From assembly GCA_963965975.1 (NCBI GenBank), contig OZ014415.1, positions 315,001-379,000 on the forward strand: 64,000 bases of DNA, in the 5' to 3' direction. The position numbers and the translations under genes were made by a program. The stretch's first letter is position 1. Every line of letters starts with the position of its first letter. This document shows positions 57,731-64,000 of this stretch, piece by piece. The notes under the pieces are model-generated. The model was not told where the DNA came from. It saw only the letters and a program-made list of their open reading frames with translations, and made no database searches. Source of the stretch: Xestospongia bergquistia. Its lineage: Eukaryota; Porifera; Demospongiae; Haplosclerida; Petrosiidae.

Positions 57731-57902
57731 ATGGAGCAACAGCAGTCATCTTCCATCTCTCAAACTGACCATGTGTTAGGATTAAAAGGTATTTAAATAT
57801 AGTGTATATTGACTGTGATATTTCTCTCTCTAGTGATGAGGTTGATCAAACCTCATTTAATGGCTCCACCTTTTTCTATGGGAGAGCCGTGGGATCCTAT
57901 CG
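57731..57902 (+). pseudogene. TRAPPC13: TRAPPC13 exons 1-2, H/I junction
   Basis: Exons 57731-57788 and 57834-57902 (VMRLIKPHLMAPPFSMGEP). Exons 3-4 deleted; the spacer to about 58165 is non-coding. Confidence 0.75.
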
Positions 57903-58165
57903 GTACGTGAGCATAATGGATGCATGTTCAGTTAAATGGATGCATGAATTAGCATATCTATAAACAGATAGATGAAATAATGGATGTTTCATGAACTATG
58001 TAATAGGATAGTATGTTTAATGATAATAGTTCCATATACTACATAATACTAGTTCTGACATTTGTTAATATCTTATACAAAGTATTAATAATGTTTAGTA
58101 CATTGTGTATTTAATATGATGTGCTCCTGATCATTAGTGTCATAATAATTGTCTGTTTGTTTCAA

Positions 58166-58315
58166 CCACACCTACTAACACAAGTATTACAGAGGTCAAC
58201 AATGAATTATTAAAATGACATGTATCCACACTAAAATCAATGGACGTGGAAGATGAAGATCAGATAAGATAAATACTATGTCAGACAAGTAATGATTTAC
58301 AAGTGGAATAGATGA
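58166..58315 (+). pseudogene. UBA-like last exon relic, H/I junction
   Basis: Same start deletion and internal insertion as the D/E relic, plus a further stop (ATAAGATAA). Confidence 0.45.
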
Positions 58316-58361
58316 ATAGATAAACAACATCAACATTAAATACATACTATACATATATAAT

Positions 58362-58498
<137 letters not shown>

Positions 58499-58689
58499 TA
58501 ATTATATTATATTTATTGGTAACCATGACAACAAATGTACATAATTAGTTCTGTAATTATTTTATTAACACAATTCTTTCCTGTTAATAGCAGAATATTG
58601 ATTTATATGACATGAATTGTTTATAAAACTCATCAACTTATAAAGTACTAGTGTACAGTATGTCCTCATTGGTTCAATATTCAATTCTC

Positions 58690-61600
58690 TTAAGTATAGT
58701 CTTGTTGAGAAGTGAGTTCAGTTGGTTCTTGATCAGTTATCTCATACAATGTTTCTTCAAATTTACTATAAACATGATATTATAATTTAAAATATGTCTC
58801 CTAGTAACTCACTTATCAATTGGTTTTTCAGCACTATAAGCTGGACTGGTTGTCATAGCGATATCTTCATGTGATGTTTTCATACTACATAAAACAAATC
58901 ATTATCAATAAAGTTACTTTATCTAATAACATATATACCTTAATAACTGTATCTTATTATATTGTCTTATTACAATCAGTACTAGTATTATAATAATAAT
59001 ACCAGTAATAACTAATAGTACTAGTGATATTGATGATACAATAATTAGTATATTAGTAGAAGACTGGTACTCAGTACTAGTGGTTGTCATAGTGATAATA
59101 GGAGTACACCCTATAGAAGAATGACATCATTCTTACATAATACAATGACAATATAACATAATCAATAATATAGTACTAGTATATATAATATAATCATTAT
59201 ATCTATATGTATTATATAATATGATCATTAGTTAGTGTTGTATATAAATATATGATCAATATAATAATATATTATATTACATGTAACAATACATGTACTA
59301 TTGTTATATATACAATGATATCAATAGAATATATACTGATATATAGTTTAATAATATCATTATATCATTATATTATATAGTTTATTGTGTTTATTATTAA
59401 TAATATAGTAATAATAGGTAGTGTTGTTAATAAAAATATACAAGTTGATTGTATTAATGATAACATAACCTGTTGATGTTGTAATAATAGATGTTGTTGT
59501 TGTTAATATTGTTGATGATAAAGTAATAGTTGATGATAATATAACTGTTGATGTTGGAGTTAAAGTGTTTCCTATAATATATAATAATAGGATAGTAGTC
59601 TCCAATACATAGTATTAATATAATAAATATATAATATTAATATAATGTATTAATATTAAGTAAGTGGTAGTTAAGTTACTTGACTGTAACTAAAGTAAAG
59701 TAACACAGAATAGTAACATTTTTATGATAGGAGACTACTTAAGTGATATGTGACTATTAGAGTAAACCTAACTCTACCATCTACTATGTAATGGAATACT
59801 AAAAGACCAGCTAAATAGCTTCCTCTCTAAAAATTAATTAACATCTTACCAGGTGGGATAGGTTGAGTTCTCTCTCCCTCATAATCAACTCCATTTATTT
59901 CATATGTTACAGAAAGTGAGAACAAATAGTTTAAGTTATCTTGTAGTCCTCCTATTACACCTTCATTGCTACAAGCAGGAAAGGTCTTCTTACCCATATC
60001 AGACTGTCTCTTACGTTTACTAGTACTAATATAATAGACAGTATAGTGCTTGACTTCTTGAGCAGTAATAGGTTGCCACATAGCAAGTACTGCAGTGTTA
60101 TTGATTTTTGTTATAATAAAAACAGAAACTATAGCTATAGAGGAAAGGATATAAGTTATTAAAAAGACAGACAAGAGACCTACGTATGTTACTGGTAGAG
60201 ATTTGAATATCACTCCATTCTCCTGGTCCTACACTGGTATATGCTCTCACTCCAATGGTATAGTTAGTGTTAGGTAGTAGTTCTCCTATACTGTATTGTG
60301 TGTTGGTTGTATTAGTCATATTGTATGGACCATTACTGTTAGACTCTCTATAACGTATCTCATACATGATAATGATACCATTGGGTACTGTGGGTGTATT
60401 CCATGTAATGTTGATCACTTGTATATCTATACCACTTTGTATTAGATTAGATACCACACCAGGTTCTACAATATATCAATAATACATTATATATCAGTGG
60501 TAACTGACTTACTAGCTTCTTCTGTCTGTTGTATTACCTCACTACTTGCTGGTCCAGTCCCAGCATCATTATATGCTATTACTGTCACAGTGTAATTAGT
60601 ATAAGGTGTGAGTGTTGTGAGGTTGTACTGTCTGTTGTCTCTTCCTGTGATGTTAACAGTGTCATTGAATGTTGTGTTAGTGTAGTAGAGCAGGTAACCA
60701 GTAATGGGTCCATTCTGTCCAGAAGAAGGTACCTTATCCCATGATATAGTCATAGATCTTGCCTCAACTGATGATATAGTAATACTACTGACAGATGAAG
60801 TGGGTGCTGTAGATGTGAGAGTAATATAATAATTGTGAGTGTATTATAGTTTACCAGATGAGATTGTGTTAATAATTTCTAAACCCAGGCTAGCTGGTTC
60901 ACTACCATATATTCCATTTAGACCAATAATACTATATATATCAGTAATAATTCACTTACCAGCTTCTCCTGTCTGTTGTATTACCTCACTACTTGCTGGT
61001 CCAGTCCCAGCATCATTATATGCTATTACTGTCACAGTGTAGTTAGTGTAAGGTGTGAGTGTTGTGAGGTTGTACTGTCTGTTGTCTCTTCCTGTGATGT
61101 TAACAGTGTCACTGAATGTTGTGTTAGTGTAGTAGAGCAAGTAACCAGTGATGGGTCCATTCTGTCTAGAGCAAGGTACCTCATCCCATGATATAGTCAT
61201 GGACGTTGCCTCAACTGATGATATAATGATTTTACTGACAGATGAAGTGGGTACTGTAGATAATGTAAGAACAATATAATAATTATGAAACTGAGAATAT
61301 AACATAGTTTACCAGATGAGAGTGTAGTGATATTTTCTTGTACCCAGGTCAGCTGTTTCACTACCATATATTCCATAGAGACTAACAATACAATAAGTAC
61401 CAGAATCAATACCAGTAAATGTATATGGTGATGAGATTGATGAATTTGTTATGATAGGATCATACATCTTTTCACATAGTCTTCGACATTGACGATAGCC
61501 CTCATATGTTTGAGGAGCAAATGAAGGTTGTGTCCATATCATAGTAATAGTTGTATTAGTGGTAGTATGTGTTAGAATGGGAAAAGGGATAGCTAAATAT

Positions 61601-62921
61601 AAGGATAAGATCAATAGTAGCTTTTTTCAAAGAGAGAGCATTATATAGTAATAAAGAAAGTTATATCAGCAATTTACTTACAGAATGTCACAGTGGTTGT
61701 GTTACTATGATCACTAGGTAGTACTGTACTACCCTCACTGCCATATGATACTACAAAAAAGTTATATGTACTGTATGAAGTCAGTCCTGATGTTATATTC
61801 AACATTGTGTTATTGGTAGTTCCTGCACTCATAACAGAACTACTACCACTACTGAGTTGATAGAACACCTCATAACCAGCTACTCCTGACACAGATGACC
61901 AGGAGAGTTGTACATGAGCAAGACCTGTGTTCAGTCTTGTAGCAGTTAGACCATTAGGAGTACCAGCAACTATAACAGACAGAGAATATGTATACCATCC
62001 TACTCAGTGATTTATTAACCTGTTATAGGCTGTGATGTACTACTACTACTTGTAGCATTTGGACCACTATATCCAGGTATAGGACCGTTAGTTACTCTGG
62101 CATTGGAGACAGTACACTGGTAAGTACCAGCTTGTCTCATCCTCACTGTTACTGTCACCTGTGTAACAAATCCTGGTCCATTTACTATCACATGAGACAG
62201 GTCACCACTAGCAATTGTTAATGGATTACTTCCATCTGTACAAGTAACATTAGTGGGAGGTCCATCAGAGACATTAAAGGTAAGAGTGAAGACTGGGAGA
62301 TTAGCATCTCTTGTGGAGATGAGAGAGAACTGCATAGAGGAGTCTGCATCAGGACCATCTATATAATAGTGAGATATAACATCACTTTATTACTATATGA
62401 ACTCAGTTACTAACCATTGATACTGTAAGCATGATTTGTGTATATTCCTACCACTAGTGTTTGGTTCACTCCATTCTCATCAGGAATAATACAGGTATAC
62501 AGACCTTGATAGTCTCTTATTCCTTTTTTTCTAGCTAGTGCAATCTGACCTTTAAACTTCTTTGAAAATATTACAATTTGACTATTTTCAGTAAACACAG
62601 GTACTTGAGTACCATTAGGATAATACCACAGTCCAATACTAGAACCATTATTAGCACTCTGACACCACAAGGCATCATCAGAACCATCATCATTCTGATC
62701 ACCATTATGAAACTGTCCAGCATATATCATTGAGAAGTCTGGTATTATCCTATTCTCATAGGGTAGATACAGTTGTACACCTGTTATTATGAAGTATATA
62801 TTAATGATCACTCTAACAACAACTACTTACCATTACTAGGTCTGTTGGTAGGTACTTGTCCATCTCCTAGTTGTACTAGTAGTAACATATAATATAATAT
62901 CTTCACTAACTCCATCATCAT
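58690..62921 (-). pseudogene. Receptor paralogue I, frameshifted and with truncated tail
   Basis: Exons: 62831-62921 signal; 62415-62780 Ig1; 62020-62358 Ig2; 61682-61969 FN3-1; 61313-61592 FN3-2; 60960-61253 and 60513-60806 type-3 FN3; 60184-60465 FN3-4; 59850-60134 FN3-5; 59470-59571 stalk; 58939-59110 TM; 58813-58884 and 58690-58765 tail. FN3-2 is 280 nt, one base too long near 61335, so the frame shifts (LGTRKYHYTL in place of a normal LGT...TTLSSG end) and stops in the next exon. Independently, a 2-nt deletion in the last exon makes DYT then stop, losing the final YERIEH, and tail exon 1 reads AYSAE instead of AYSVV. Ig1 loop NGDQNDDGSDD. All other exons are open. TATA box 63012-63019. 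Confidence 0.8.
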
Positions 62922-63052
62922 CTTTACTGCTGATATAATGAGCTATTATATTAGCAACATAATAACTCTAGTTATGAAAAGTTATAAAAATATTAATAGA
63001 TTACAATAGTTTATTTATAGTAACATAATTGTGATGACATCATAAATTATTG

Positions 63053-63230
63053 TTATATTTGTTCCATTAGTTTAAGATCAGTAGATACCTATTATAATAA
63101 AGTGTATTATAATATTATAATAATATAATGTATTACCTCAAATGTACACCCAGTTGATGATCTTATATCTTCAATACTGACCTCTTCTGAAATTTCTATC
63201 AACTTCAGACCCATCTCAGTATCAACATCA
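63053..63230 (-). pseudogene. OXCT1: OXCT1 last two exons, unit after I
   Basis: Last exon 63053-63088; penultimate exon 63137-63230 with intact acceptor and open frame. Confidence 0.77.
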
Positions 63231-63414
63231 CTAATTCACTATACATATATTGGTTACCATGACAACACATGTATTGTACCATTTCTGTAATTATTCTATT
63301 AACACAATTCTTTCCTGTTAATGGCAGAGTACAATGATCTAATATTTTATGACTACCTCCCTGGAAGAAGAGAGAGAGACATTATCATCATATACATTAT
63401 ATATTATTACATAC

Positions 63415-63755
63415 CCAGCATTATTACTAACAATAGTCAAGTCATTAGTACCAGTCTTAATTAATGCATTTATTAAATTCTCTGGAATACCACACAACCC
63501 AAATCCTATAATAAAATCAATAACATTATTACATCATAATGATGTCATCATTAATACATACCTCCTATGAGTAATTTCAATCCATTTTTAATATCTTTAA
63601 CAGCATCTACAGAGCTGTCATAAAACTCCACCCACCTTCCACTACTCAGGGATATACCACAACACTGCAATGGATAAAAGAGGACATTAACTAATACTAC
63701 AATATTCACTTGAGATACTGATAGACTAGAAACTATTGATTTGAGAGTTTGTAAG
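63415..63755 (-). pseudogene. OXCT1: OXCT1 exons 1-3, unit after I, exon 1 truncated
   Basis: Exon 3 63415-63505 ([19 protein letters not shown]), exon 2 63562-63664 (103-nt form), exon 1 from 63710 truncated at about 63755. The start codon, bidirectional promoter and TRAPPC13 exon 1 are deleted. Confidence 0.77.
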
Positions 63756-63763
63756 CTACTACG

Positions 63764-63821
63764 ACCAAGCCTCATTTAATGGCTCCACTTTTTTCTATGG
63801 GAGAGCCATGGGATCCTATTG
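63764..63821 (+). pseudogene. TRAPPC13: TRAPPC13 exon 2 fragment at the right end
   Basis: TKPHLMAPLFSMGEPWDPI with a GGTACATGAG donor context, joined directly to truncated OXCT1 exon 1. The remaining sequence to 64000 is non-coding spacer related to 33170-33440. Confidence 0.65.
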
Positions 63822-64000
63822 GTACATGAGCATAATGGATGTATTGATGGTTAAATGAATGCATGAATTAGCATATCTATGAACATATAGATGAAATAAT
63901 GGATGTTTCATGAACTATGTAATAGGACTAATTACTTTGAACAAATAAGAACACATTGGTTTAGACTGTTTTTATGTTAGTAAAGTCGCGCTATTTTTAT

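Overview
The window looks like a AT-rich, compact metazoan genome, most plausibly a demosponge (Amphimedon-like; this is inference from gene content and style, not a database match). Evidence: GT-AG introns, many of only about 45-150 bp; secreted/membrane receptors made of Ig and fibronectin type III (FN3) domains; fragments of two conserved animal housekeeping genes (OXCT1 and TRAPPC13). It is not bacterial; operons and ribosome binding sites do not apply.

Layout: nine tandem paralogues of one receptor gene, all on the minus strand, here called A to I (A is cut by the left edge). Spans: A 1-1487, B 3543-7340, C 9401-23936, D 24915-30878, E 34699-39584, F 40676-43175, G 45246-49975, H 52024-56841, I 58690-62921. 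The architecture, rebuilt exon by exon from splice sites, is: signal peptide; Ig-like domain 1; Ig-like domain 2; FN3; a Cys-containing FN3-like domain; a variable number of a third FN3 type (1 in B and H, 2 in E and I, 3 in G, 4 in D, 25 in C, none in F); two distinct C-terminal FN3 domains; a Ser/Thr-rich stalk; one transmembrane helix; and a short cytoplasmic tail rich in tyrosine motifs. Every ectodomain exon starts and ends in phase 1, so domains can be lost, gained or skipped without changing frame. B, D, F, G and H read intact; C reads intact if its stalk exon is skipped; A, E and I carry frame or nonsense lesions.

Between receptors lie debris of flanking genes. On the minus strand, just upstream of each receptor, are the last two exons of OXCT1 (succinyl-CoA:3-ketoacid CoA-transferase) and usually its first three exons. 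Head-to-head with these, about 45 bp away, are the first exons of TRAPPC13 on the plus strand, followed by the last exon of an unidentified gene encoding a UBA-like segment. The simplest reading is that an ancestral locus [UBA gene >][< receptor][< OXCT1][TRAPPC13 >] was tandemly duplicated with breakpoints inside the UBA gene and TRAPPC13, and the copies then decayed, recombined through a short repeat (R), and received mobile elements (a hAT element in H, a 73-bp palindromic MITE with a 9-bp target duplication, reverse-transcriptase-type fragments in D and E).

How the genes may work: they look like an expanding family of heavily N-glycosylated type I cell-surface receptors. Differences concentrate in three loops of Ig1 and in FN3 copy number, while the tyrosine tail is shared. 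This resembles clustered allorecognition or innate recognition families of invertebrates, but that function is inference. I know of no description of this family.
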